Below are positions 13,601-26,553 of a stretch of DNA of 64,000 nucleotides, in pieces. The position numbers were made by a program, and so were the translations under genes. Where the stretch lies: positions 1,736,001-1,800,000 of the forward strand of contig JAUEDM010000006.1 of the NCBI GenBank assembly GCA_033439685.1. Reading direction: 5' to 3'. Source of the stretch: Apodospora peruviana (taxonomy: Eukaryota; Ascomycota; Sordariomycetes; Sordariales; Lasiosphaeriaceae). The notes beneath the pieces were generated by a model that did not search any database, had not been told where the DNA came from, and saw only the letters and a program-made list of their open reading frames with translations. Position 1 is the first letter of the stretch; the number at the start of each line of letters is the position of its first letter.

Positions 13601-15055
13601 ATGGGTGTCGAGGAGAAGGATAGAGCTTCGGGCGAGTCGCCCAGGGAGCCGACCGGACCGGTCCTCCCTACCGTCAATCCCGACGTTGAGAAGCCGCAGC
13701 CTCCAAAGTCGACTATTCATCCGGCTCTCTACGTGATGTGAGTGGCATCCCGTGAAGGCGACAATATGCTCGCTCCATACCAAGACACAGACGGCTGACG
13801 TTCACAGTGTCTGGATTTCGCTGAGTTCATCGGTAATCCTGTTCAACAAATGGATTCTCTCGACGCTAGGCTTCGGTAAGGACGCCAGTACCCTCGGGAA
13901 CGAACAAGAGCGAGATGCTAATATGACACAGCATATCCCGTCCTTCTCACTACCTACCACCTGACCTTTGCGACAATCATGACCCAGATCCTCGCCCGGT
14001 ATACTACGCTGCTCGACGGCCGAAAGACTGTCAAGATGACCGGCCGAGTTTACCTACGCGCTATCGTCCCGATCGGCTTCTTCTTCAGCTTGAGCCTGAT
14101 TTGCGGAAATCTCACCTACCTCTACCTCAGCGTTGCCTTTATCCAGATGCTCAAGGTTGGTGTTTTTCTGCAGCGGTCTTGGCTCGTAGACTAACACAAA
14201 AGCAGGCTACCACTCCTGTTGCTGTCCTCATTGCTAGCTGGTCTCTGGGTCTCTCGCAGCCCAACCTGAAGGTGTTCCTCAACGTCTCGGTGATCGTTGT
14301 TGGTGTTATCATTGCCTCAATCGGAGAGATCAAGTTCGTCTGGATCGGTGTCATCTATCAGATTGGTGGCGTCATCTTTGAAGCCCTCCGCCTTACCATG
14401 GTCCAGCGCCTCCTTAGCTCCGCCGAGTACAAGATGGACCCGCTGGTCTCGTTGTATTACTTCGCCCCCGTCTGCGCTGCCATGAACTTCATGGTTGCTC
14501 TGTTTTGGGAGCTTCCCAAGGTCAGCATGGAAGAGGTGTATGCTGTCGGTCTCTTCACGCTGTTCCTCAACGGCTTATGTGCCTTTTTGCTCAACGTCTC
14601 GGTCGTTTTCTTGGTAAGCGCAGTTCTCATTGACCCGACGACTGAACCTTCTATGCTAACGTTCTCCCAAGATCGGCAAGACATCGTCTCTTGTGCTCAC
14701 CCTCTGCGGAGTGCTCAAGGACGTTATGCTCGTTGTTGCTTCCATCCTCATCTGGGGAACTCAGGTGACCGGGCTTCAGTTCTTCGGCTACAGCATCGCG
14801 CTGGGTGGCATGGTTTACTACAAGCTCGGTTATGAACAGCTCAAGGGCTACGCCGATGAGGCTGGCCGCCAGTGGGCTGATTTTGGAAACCGGAAACCCG
14901 TTCTGCGCCGCCTCTCCATCATCGCCCTCGTGTTGTTGACCCTCTTTGTCGTTTTGGGCGGACTGGCGCCCTCCGGAATCGATGCCACCGAGTACTTGAA
15001 CGACGCCAAGGCCAAGATGGGCATGTCAACAGCCACGACCCCGGCGACACCATGA
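13601..15055 (+). CDS. TPT-family (DUF250) nucleotide-sugar transporter, possible UDP-Galf transporter
   Basis: Five exons join in phase: 13601-13737, 13808-13875, 13932-14155, 14206-14613 and 14672-15055, giving 406 residues. Introns have GTGAGT, GTAAGG, GTTGGT and GTAAGC donors, with clear CTAAC branch sites in the third and fourth. After a charged, Pro-rich cytosolic start of about 40 residues come some ten hydrophobic segments with the triose-phosphate-translocator hallmarks: SSSVILFNKWIL, LTTYHLTFATIMTQ, LYLSVAFIQMLKATTPVAV, YQIGGVIFEALRLTMVQRLL and a C-terminal block containing GKTSSLVLTLCGVLKDVMLV. This family moves nucleotide sugars or phosphorylated sugars in Golgi/ER membranes. Substrate cannot be read from sequence. 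Its head-to-head position beside UDP-galactopyranose mutase makes the UDP-galactofuranose carrier (GlfB/UgtA of Aspergillus) an attractive but unproven identity. Confidence 0.92.
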
Positions 15056-16526
15056 AGAAGCTAAATGCGTAGGCTAGGGAGAGAGGCTGCTATCTCTTTG
15101 TTGTCTTTTGCCACCAAATACGAATTTTAATGCAACCCCGGTTTATCTTCAATCTTGAAAGCAGCCTCTCAAGTCGCCCCGGTGCTGTGCTCTGATGAAA
15201 GTGGTGCTCGTCCCAGTCTCTCCAACGAACGCCCATCGACGGATAAGCAAGCAAGACAAGACACGATGATAATGTTAACCAGTTAGATAGTTGTGGCATG
15301 CTGCCTCTGTTCATTCAAGCATTCAGCGTCTTCTTCGCGAGGGGAGGAAGGGATGGGGAGAGACAGAAGGACAAGAAAAGATACATCTTCGTTTATGTGG
15401 AATTTTGCTTTTGTTTCAGTACCACCTACCTGGGTACCAGGGGTGTGTGCAATATCAAAAACTTATAGACCAAATGCTTTTCTTCGGGCTGAATTGTTTT
15501 ATTGAGTGAGGGGGCAAAGAAATGGGCATGACGATTCGGGTTGCATGAAACAAGACGTCTTGGTACGAAAGCAGTGGACGGAATTCTGGCTTTTTCTTGG
15601 TTAACCGTACCACGATGTGTATTGTTCGATTTCTTTTATTCCCTTCCGCTTCATTTTTTATTGCTTCTTTTATATTCATCGTTAGCGAGATATGGCGGAA
15701 TAAAATAGAGTATTTATGTAAATGAAATAATACGTGTTGATATGCTTCCGTTTCGTACCTACTTGTCTGTTGAGTTATCTTGATGTGCCATTTTTGGCTT
15801 TCATGAAAGGCGTCCATGATGAAAGGCGACTTGATGCTTCGGTTCGTTCCTGGAGTGATATCCACGACGCCGGCAGAGCGTGGTCATATGAGATGCAGGT
15901 TTTGGCAGAGGAAAACAAGACATAAGTGCCGTGTCCATCCATTTCTGGGTTCATGTCTGGACACGTTCGATACAATCATATAGGCCTAATCCCCCTTCGC
16001 AGCGACGGAATATGGGTGTGTGAATTAGCAACAATGCAAGTTAGTTGGTATGCAATCATCGTCTTCCAACAGCTTTCATGGTCCCTAGAGAAAGGTGCCC
16101 GAGGAGTTGGAAGAAGCCACTACATTTTGGACATGAGAATGTGGTTGATCTTTGGATATCATCAAACATACTCACACCTATGTCACGATCAAGGAAGACA
16201 CGATGCGAAAAAAAAAAGAGCGCTGCCCAAGACGTTCGTTGTTCCCCTCCCTTGACAACCCAGTAATGCGACCAGACTGGAGGTGACTGGCGCTCCAATC
16301 CTCACAGTGGCGCGCCCGAGGATCCCGTTGTATTTTAATGCACAAATCGGAATTCATAATATCATGGCCTGAACGCCAGTCTTTGGTTTTGTTTGTCGTC
16401 AATTGTTGCCATGCAAAAAAAAGCCTCAGCTAGTGAGCCATCTCGGTCTTATTCCGTGATAGATGCTGCATACAACCCGACCAAACCCGTTCGCCCCGAC
16501 CCCAGCCAATTGAAGAAAGAAAGCGT
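15056..16526. other. Convergent intergenic region
   Basis: About 1.5 kb between the 3' ends of the transporter and the ribosomal protein gene. It is AT-rich around 15560-15740, which suits 3' UTR and polyadenylation signals. No frame in it resembles a known protein. Confidence 0.6.
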
Positions 16527-17243
16527 TTAGAACTCTGTAGTGGTGGTATTGTTGTTAGTTCGTCTCCTGAAAATGTCCCCGAAACTTTGAGGGATGGAGG
16601 GTATCAACATACTCAGGGGGGTAAAGAACCACCGGTTCTTGCCGCTGGTGTAACGCTCCTCCAGCACCTTCTTGACAGTCTTCTTGGCATCCTCACGCTG
16701 GCTGACCTCCTTGAACGTATCCTGCGACACGACACCCTTCAGGCCCTCGAGCTCGAGGGTGTAACGGGTGGGCATAAGGTGGTTATAGTTGATGACCTTG
16801 ATGAAAGGCTTGACCTTGGACCGCTTCTCCTGTCTCGTCTTGGACATGCGGCGGGTGATCTTGCTAGGGTACCGCTCGATGCCTGCTACGAGGGCATGGC
16901 CGTAGGGGTGTGTCTTGGAGCCGGTGTCGACGGGCTGGATGATGACGACCTGGAGACGCGGAAAGGGTCAGTCCATTGTTCAGTTTGTGCGTCCCCATGG
17001 CATGAAAATTGGCCCATCAACGCTCTCGATTTTGGTTTCCACCTTTTCCCTCTCCTCTCCCGGCGCAAAATGCGATTCCCTCTCGCCTGGTCGGATGCCG
17101 TGACCATTCGATATTCCCTTGATCGTCCCAATTCTTCCTTCTCGTAGTCGTATTGTAGGGGGAAGGGAGTGTGGTATTACCTTCTTGCCGGCATAACGAC
17201 CCCGGGTAACGAGGCAAACTCGCGACGTCTTTAAGAACTTCAT
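16527..17243 (-). CDS. RPL27: 60S ribosomal protein L27 (eL27)
   Basis: A structural protein of the large cytosolic ribosomal subunit. Three coding exons (17243-17181, 16949-16613, 16534-16527) give 135 residues, the normal length. The protein starts [21 protein letters not shown] and continues with the family core ([61 protein letters not shown]). The last coding exon is only 8 nt (AGTTCTAA) and supplies the end K-F-stop. Reading through the preceding intron would instead add an unrelated tail. The intron before it has a GTATGT donor and a clear CTAAC branch site. A further intron lies in the 5' leader. It shares a 465-bp upstream region with the NCE101-type gene. Confidence 0.96.
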
Positions 17244-17708
17244 CTTGTCGATTCTGTGGGATGAGTGTTAGTACCGAAGGGCGAACGAAAATTAATTGAC
17301 CGACACGAGAGTTGTCGCCGACGAGAAAGAAAAAAAGAAAAGTACCTGATGTTGCCGGGGGTCTCGACTGTCGACTTGGGAGGATGGCGTTACCGTGACT
17401 GAAGAGGTCTCCCCAAAATAATTTCGAGTTTGTGGGCTGTCAAAATTCGAGCGGGCAGTGGTGCACGCACTAGGATGACTAAGACATGGTATGTGCGTTA
17501 TTCTTTCTGGCCTTCCACGTGCCAGACCAGTGACCACTACTTGGCGTTTGCCAGCTGGTGCGGCTTTTGCGGGGCCGAACAAGAAGCTCCGAAATCGTGG
17601 CCAAGAAACCCGACAAGAATCGCGTACCTATCCTCTTTGAAGCAGACATCTCTTCGATCTGATCCTGTATTCCAATCCAAAGCTCTAATATCAGTCGAGC
17701 CAATAACA
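17244..17708. promoter_or_regulatory. Bidirectional promoter region, RPL27 / NCE101-type gene
   Basis: A 465-bp divergent spacer containing the leader intron of RPL27 and the start sites of both genes. Specific transcription-factor sites were not resolved by eye. Confidence 0.5.
17254..17345 (-). other. Probable 5' UTR intron of RPL27
   Basis: On the minus strand a GTACTT donor at 17345, a consensus TACTAAC branch site and a CACAG acceptor ending at 17254 define a 92-nt intron, 10 nt before the ATG. The pyrimidine-rich start (TTTTCTTTTTTTCTTTC) is consistent. Leader introns are common in fungal ribosomal-protein genes. Confidence 0.6.
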
Positions 17709-17946
17709 ATGCCACTCCCTGCATATATCATTTCACGAGTCGCGGATCCGATATTCGGTATCTTCATCGGCGTCTCGGCAGCCGCCATGAGAATCAACCG
17801 AGAGCAGAAGACGCTGGGAAAGACTACCCAGGAGACAATCGATACCGCGCGCCGGTAAGCCTGCATTTAAGATGGTTTGACCGCGTCTTTGCTTACCATC
17901 ATGTTGTTGCAGGCGCCTTCTAGGTCTCACGAAATACCTGTGGTGA
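17709..17946 (+). CDS. NCE101: NCE101-type small membrane protein (non-classical export)
   Basis: Two exons (17709-17854 and 17913-17946) join in phase across a GTAAGC...TTGCAG intron and give 59 residues. The protein starts MPLPAYIISRVADPIFGIFI, has one hydrophobic membrane-spanning segment (about residues 7-26), then a basic segment with INREQK and ends RRLLGLTKYLW. Short length, the 'S/R-V-x-DPIFGIFIG' core and the following charged helix fit the fungal NCE101 family. The yeast member was isolated as a factor affecting secretion of proteins without signal peptides; its biochemical role is unclear. The start chosen is the only ATG that gives the family N-terminus. It is divergent from RPL27 and convergent with the TPR gene, 151 bp away. 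Confidence 0.85.
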
Positions 17947-18097
17947 GCCATGGATACCTATCCGCCTTCCGACTAATGCGCGGCCGCTTGACCGCACTCA
18001 GCCCGACGCTGAGGATGCTCGACAGTATTGGACAGCGAGGAATTAATTGACATGACACAACCGCTATGTAAATTAATGCATACCGGACTTCTACGCC

Positions 18098-18898
18098 TTA
18101 CACCGCACAGTCCAACCCATATTCGTTCTTCATCGCCTCCCGAACCATTTGACCACAGAGCTTGGCTGTCGGGTTCGTGCTCACGGCAAGACCTTTCGCA
18201 ATCTCGTTCCCATATCTGCCACCCATCGCGAAATCTCTGGAAGCATTCTCCTCAAAATCCAGTTTCGTCCAGTCGGCTTCCCGTCTCCCTGGGTCCACCG
18301 AGAGGGGATTGGAACTCAACAGCTTGGAGGTCGTGTGGTATATGGCAGCTCTCTGGGTATGAGCCATTGAGAGGGTTCTTGTGGTTTGCGGCGATAGCCG
18401 CGAATACGGTTTGGTTGGTGTGAGGAGTTGAATAGCGGTGTCAAGGTCATTCAAGGCGGTTCGGGCCATCGGCAGTCTCTCGGAGTCGTCGATATCTTGC
18501 AACAGTGGTTGCGGAGGCTGTTTTGCTACAGAAACCAACATCCAGTCGCCGCAGAGCCTCCGCAGAGCCTGCGCTCTGTTGTTGTATGCGCTCGCATACC
18601 GCTGATGTGTCTCGATCAGATGGCCGAGCCGTGAAATACATTCCCGATATTCGCCGACGATATCAACTTCAGACGCATCCCCGGATTGCGAGCCCGTGCT
18701 TCGAAGTTCGAGCTTTTGTATGGATAATATGATCTCGCGCTCTTGTTGAGCAATTTGTTCATACACCTCCTGGTTCAGAATGTTTGGGTCCCTTGGTAAA
18801 CTGGCGTCAACCTGCACCGCCAAAGACGGATCAGACTCGGGATCTTTGATCTTCTCCAGTATGTTGATGTCGCGCGTGCTCAGTGAGATGTAGGCCAT
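18098..18898 (-). CDS. TTC36-type tetratricopeptide repeat protein
   Basis: A single-exon gene of 266 residues from the ATG at 18898 (MAYISLSTRDINIL, A at -3 and G at +4). Family signatures are YASAYNNRAQALRRL in the first TPR (about residues 97-111), DLDTAIQL in the second, and the C-terminal block RDFAMGGRYGNEIAKGLAVS followed by NPTAKLCGQMVREAM. These align with vertebrate TTC36 (RASAYNNRAQARRL, DLERAVEL, NPYAALCNRM). The fungal protein is longer because of insertions between the repeats. In mammals TTC36 is reported to bind 4-hydroxyphenylpyruvate dioxygenase and protect it from degradation. Here the adjacent divergent gene encodes exactly that enzyme. An in-frame upstream start at 19126 is possible, but its 76-residue extension has no conserved features. 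No transmembrane segment or signal peptide is seen; a soluble cytosolic adaptor is likely. Confidence 0.88.
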   Translation of the reverse strand: MAYISLSTRDINILEKIKDPESDPSLAVQVDASLPRDPNILNQEVYEQIAQQEREIILSIQKLELRSTGSQSGDASEVDIVGEYRECISRLGHLIETHQRYASAYNNRAQALRRLCGDWMLVSVAKQPPQPLLQDIDDSERLPMARTALNDLDTAIQLLTPTKPYSRLSPQTTRTLSMAHTQRAAIYHTTSKLLSSNPLSVDPGRREADWTKLDFEENASRDFAMGGRYGNEIAKGLAVSTNPTAKLCGQMVREAMKNEYGLDCAV

Positions 18899-21256
<2,358 letters not shown>

Positions 21257-22119
21257 ATGTAGGTAGCTACCTGAGTGATCAAGTGACCCGGGAGGAGGTG
21301 AACTCGTATATTCCAGGTTGTCACGGCGAAAGCAAGGTTATTTTGTACGACATGAATGAACATCATGACGAGCTGTTGGATAGCATACTAGTGGTAAATG
21401 GAAAGGGCGGCGGCATTGATGGCGGTCTTGCCGAGTACGACGTTGCTTGTATCTGTTGGGCGTCAAGTTGATACGTTCATCAGGTTAGTCACTGTTAATA
21501 AGGTTCATACAAAGTCTTGAAAACACATCATCTTCCGTGAATGTCATCCAGGTAGGTACAGTTTATGCACGACAGAGCTAAAGAAGCCCATGTAACTTCA
21601 TGGTGTCTTAAGATATCAATAGTGTCTACACTTCTGCCGGTATTTAAAACCTTACTGTGACGTCTGGACAAGATATTTCTCTTATATCTGATGATATACC
21701 TGATATTTGTTTTGCTTAAAACGCGTGGTTTGATCCTGTCAGTGGTATGGCAGTTCGGTTATAATGAGGTCTGAAATCTACGGCATGACTCCGAGCAAAA
21801 TCGACATCGGCCTATGTTGCAAATATATCGATCTTTTCTCGTCGAGACCAAGACCCGGATAGTGATTGCTGTAATGTTTTAAATTCTGGCAGAGCTGTAT
21901 TTCCTCATCTAAGAAAAAACAACGCTCATGCTAATAGTGACCATGATTCAGTAAGGAATATCTTGTAGCAACGCCATGCTCAACCTGCCTTCCTGCCCCT
22001 GACCCTCCATTGGTATGATCTTTCGCTTTCCTAGGAAAACCTTGAAGGGACATATAGTGATCACCTTTTGTAGAATAAACCTTCAACCTCTGTAGTGGAC
22101 CTAGGTGGTGTTTTGAACT
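21257..22119. other. Convergent intergenic region
   Basis: About 0.86 kb of AT-rich DNA between the 3' ends of HPPD and the TFIIH gene, probably UTRs and terminators. No frame in it is protein-like. Confidence 0.6.
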
Positions 22120-23615
22120 CTAATGTGTTACTATTTCCTGGCCACCTGCCGCATCAGCTCCTCCTGAACCACCATTAGTGTGAGGACCGGAGGAAGAGCC
22201 ATCCACTTCCGCCGCAGTCGTTGTGAGCTGACTGCCACCACCAGATTGACACCCGGGGCAATTGTGGATCACTTCGTGACAATACACGTCGCAGTCGATG
22301 CAGAAATGGTTCCCGCACACCTGGCAGGCATACCGCCCACTCTCACTAACCCCCTTTGTTTTTTCTTTGACATCCTTGGTCTTTTCTGCCGCGACATCGC
22401 TTTCCTTTCCCTTGCCCTTCAGTTTTGCGTGAGGGACGGGCGGAAACAAAGCCAGGCAAGCAAAACATGCGGTCGACCTTCCGGTCTCTGCCCAAGGGAC
22501 CTCGACCCAGTTCCTCAGAGGGAACAGGTGATGATAGGAGCGCGCCAGATGGGTGCTTTGGACCAGCGTGAGGCGGCATATCGGACACTCGGCTGGTAGT
22601 CTACAAACCTTCATTTCGCATCGCGGGCAGATGTACCCCTCGCGGGTGGGCCTGCTGTGGCAGGCGCACATGCTGAGCTGGCCATTAGGTGCAAGCTTCC
22701 GGCTTGGGAAGCCCATCATCAGCAGACTTGCGTTGTTTTGTTCGGCGGTGCCTGTGACTGGCGGCGTGGTTGTGGTAAGGAAGAGCTCCCGAAAATGCTG
22801 TTCGTGAAGCGCAACTGTGTATTTCCCATCGTCGCCGCCGTTGGTCCGCGAGCAGAGCTCGGCACAAATGGCTACCTGTGCGGAAAGACCGACTATCGAA
22901 ACCCGGATTCGATCGGTTATGAGGCTGGTGATGGTGTCGTGGATATCGCCTGGGTCGCTGGAGAGGAGGGCGCCGTATATTATCAGCACCTCGCGCGTGC
23001 CGTGCGAGGGCGCGTGACTATCACCCAGAAAGGGAGGTTAGACAACCGTGATACCATAGTCAAGCTTGACGGCAGGACTGTCACTTACAATAATGCGCCC
23101 CGGCACATCTCCAGAGCATTTTGCAAGCTCGGGTTACCCTGGGGCTCCTTCTGCTCCCTCCATTCCCTCAGCTTATCAATGTGTTCGTCCCTATTGCCGC
23201 TCATGTCGCTGATGCGGACGGCAATGCCGTCACGCATCCCTACAATACCCATCTGACTGATTGGGTTCTGCTCGAAGTATTCTTGTACAAAGGCAATGGC
23301 ATAATTGAGAGTGAGCGCATACCGGTTGGGTAGCAGGTCCTTGTCGGCCATGGCGAAGCTCATGTCGAGCACGAGCATGAGATGTCGGATAATTCCACGC
23401 TGCAGCGGCGTCGTGTCCCTTAGCAGACGGAGCCGCTTTTGAGCCTCGACTTGCTCGGAGACGCTGATGCTGCCATCAGCTGTCTCGACTACACCATCCC
23501 ACGACCGTTGGAGGGCCTCCCATGCTGCGGCCTTGCGGGCCTTGGCCTTACCATCGCCCGTCCGTTTTGTGCCCCGGGGTGCCTCTTCGACATATTCGCC
23601 GTCCGAGTCGGCCAT
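22120..23615 (-). CDS. SSL1: TFIIH core subunit Ssl1/p44
   Basis: A subunit of the general transcription and nucleotide-excision-repair factor TFIIH in the nucleus, which stimulates the XPD/Rad3 helicase. Exons 23615-23089 and 23017-22120 join in phase across a 71-nt intron (GTAAGT donor, TAG acceptor) to give 474 residues. The start MADSDGEYVEE is the family one; an in-frame ATG at 23720 would add 35 unconserved residues. Residues about 70-250 form the von Willebrand A-like domain, opening with RGIIRHLMLVLDMSFAMADK and containing MGIVGMRDG and GTREVLIIYG. C-terminal zinc sites follow: a CxC...CPRC...C...CPIC group at about 292-325, CFAC near 358 and a RING-like CQVCGNHFCIDCDVYCHE...NCPGC at about 405-435. 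A charged, Lys-rich insert lies between the zinc regions. The Gly/Ser-rich tail is unusual but unlikely to matter. Confidence 0.96.
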
Positions 23616-26553
23616 GGCCTGCGATAGGGGATCGGCGGCGTGGGGGTTCTGGCGGTCAGCCGGCTTTCGCCTCGGCAGCGGGAAATGAGGTTGAATTTCG
23701 TCGGCAGCAACTATCAGCAATCGTATCGGCTATATAATTATCACTGGTACGCGGTGGGAAAGGTTGATAAGTGATACCTAGTGCGAATGTTTTCGAAAAA
23801 AATGATGTCGGATTCAAACAGTGTGAAGAAGTTAATATTGGAAAGCGGGGAAAAGCGTGATGTACTCAATGAATCGTTCGACACCGGTACTGCGTAAACT
23901 CAAATCTCATTCTTTGTGGTTATGCCCGAGGAAGGAAGCCTAATGGCCTCAAACCCTAGGGAGAAGAAAGAACGGCGCGGGATTCCATGGATCGCGAAGC
24001 TCTCGGGGTACCGGCAAGGACTGCCAGACAGCCTTGCAGAAAGAGTGGGGTAGCATTAGCCGCGCTAACCAATCATCACCGACATCTGTGATCAGTACTG
24101 CTCACCAGTTCAACTCACCAGCGTCTTTTCCCAAAATGCGGACAAGCATCTCGAGAGTCTGGAGTTAGGCTCATAACACAGGTGAGTCGCAAGTTGCAGC
24201 CATATTTATGCGCTGGTCCTGTCGGTGGTGCGTTTTCAACTTGGAGATAAATATACACAGTTTTGTACTCGGTACGGAACACAGCTTGTAACTCCCGGTA
24301 CCTGGATCGCGGAGTGGAGGGTGCCTGTCTCGGCGCGATTGAATAACTCCCACGTGGGCGACCTGCGAGTCTTGAGATGGCGGCCGATCAAATCCATCCG
24401 GAATGTGTATCCCGCCGGACGACCCACTCCTCCGGGTCCAGCGCCGGTGACCTCTGCATCCCGAAAAATCTAGTTCGAGAATAACTCCATCAAAGTACAT
24501 TACGGAGTATCCATACATGTCATATTTACAGATAGCAAATTTGTTCAGTGCTAAATGTCGGTTCTTGTAAGGCTGAGAGGTAATGCTTGTTTAGATTAAG
24601 AGTGTTTTAGGATGCACCAAGTGTAAGATGTGAGCCGCCCGTTGCCTCCCACGAAGCTGGCGGGCAGACGGGCTGCCATTTGCGAGAAAAACGATGTTGT
24701 CCAAAGCCTCCATGGAAGTGGCATCGACATTGCACAAGAACCCCTGAAATTTACCCAATCATAACCCCTGTCGCTTTCCCCGCCCCTTCTCAGCATCAAC
24801 CCACCAAGCAAACGCTGATGCGCCTCTGACGTAATTAATCTGTCTGTCGATTTCATCCCAGACCGTTCGGGGTTTGCGTCCTCAATCGGCCATCTCAAGT
24901 CACACCAGCGATTTTTACATACCAGACCAGCCTCATCACAACGGCTCTTTGCATAGACATTGAGATAAGATTGGGCTTTTCATGGTGCCATACTGACGAT
25001 ACGACATGTCAATTTCATGGAGAAGCTATGGGGTCCCGTCGAGTCAAGCTCCTGCCCCGTCCTCGGAAGGGGATTGGCTATCTTCCTAAGCGATGAAGGG
25101 TGGGGGTCTCAGGTGGAGAGAGACTACACTGTACAGAGAATCCTGTTTCAATGCACTGTTCCTCGCCAACTCCCTCATTCCCGCCTCTCAGGCTCAGCCG
25201 GCTTCAGGTTCCTATCGACGGATGCATCACATTGGAAAGTGGTATTATTAGCCCAACCAGCCAGCCTTACCGGCCGCCAAAGCCATGTACGTGTCGTCCA
25301 GGAGTATGGTGTAAACTCCGAAACAGCAGTACAATGAGCTGGTGAGGGAGCTACCTTACCTTCTGATCGGGAGTAAGAGTTTAATCACACGACGCGTAAT
25401 GGGGCGTTGGAGTGCAGACTCGAAGGCAGCGCCTTGTACCTGAATTCCTGATCCAATAACTCGGGACGGGACCTCCACAACTTAAGTTATATGGAAGCAT
25501 GCAAGACACCCCGTAATGATGGCCAGTTTTCCTTTTCAACAGGCGACTTGGTTCTTAAATCACGGTGGTGGGTTGCGGTACTTTGTAGTACACTTTCCAA
25601 GTTGGAGTAAATTGATTCAGAACAGCTGATGTCCATCAACTTGGACGGCGGGATCTCGGGGGAGTTCAGGCAAGTATATGCCTGGCTCGTTAGTGCCTTC
25701 GGTGGAGGCATGCTGTTGGCCACCTTGTTTTTCGGCTTGGCTGCGCATTGCGTGGCATCCAAGGAGGAAAAAAAAGCACAGGAAAGGCGGTTTGATCTTT
25801 TCAGATTTTCGCGCCTGCCAAATTCAATCCGAATCTTTTGAAGATGGAAACAATCTCCTGGTAAATCCTAGATAGAAAACAGCAGTGAACGAGAGACTCG
25901 TGGTGGTGAAATTCTAAACATGGTCGGAGAGTTGCCTCGACTTTTGTCTTTGCGCCCTCCCCCCGGTTCTTGTTGCCCCTGGGCTCCCGGGCTCCTACGT
26001 CATAGTCTCCTTCAAATAACTGGGGCAGTGCCAACTTCCTCCCGTCTCTGGCAAGCAACAACGCGGTGCGCTCTCACTCGGCTACTGTACACCTAGCAAA
26101 GCATACCTCTACCTCCACGTAGACTGCACTGACTGCAGCGATACACCACCACACGCGCACACGCCATACACCACCGCATCGGCCAGCTCAAGGTACCTTC
26201 CACCTTCTTTACTCCATAATAACTACCGTGTCTACGGAGACTCCTACTCTCTGAAACAACGGCCACCGCCGAAATATTGCTGGCAGGTTGTACGCATCTC
26301 CCGATTCCTGCGACAACCCATCCATCAACCTCTGCACAGCAAATCACCCGCACAGCAGAGAAAGGGGAAAAAAAGGTAACCAAAATAGCCCGCGGCTGAA
26401 CGACGTCATTAAGTCAGTTTCAGCATCTAGGAGAGCTGAGCAGCGCATAACATCGCCAACCCGGTGGCTCTCCACCGCCTAAACACCGACTGTCGCCAAT
26501 CGATGATGATGACGTGACGACCCTGGATTTGCCCACCAGCCGCTCGAGAACAA
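23616..26553. other. Divergent intergenic region, TFIIH gene / PAS hybrid kinase
   Basis: About 2.9 kb. Short frames here have no recognisable motifs or splice-linked partners. The last 500 bp before the kinase is rich in CA/CT stretches, as expected for a long leader. No repeat or RNA gene was identified. Confidence 0.55.
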
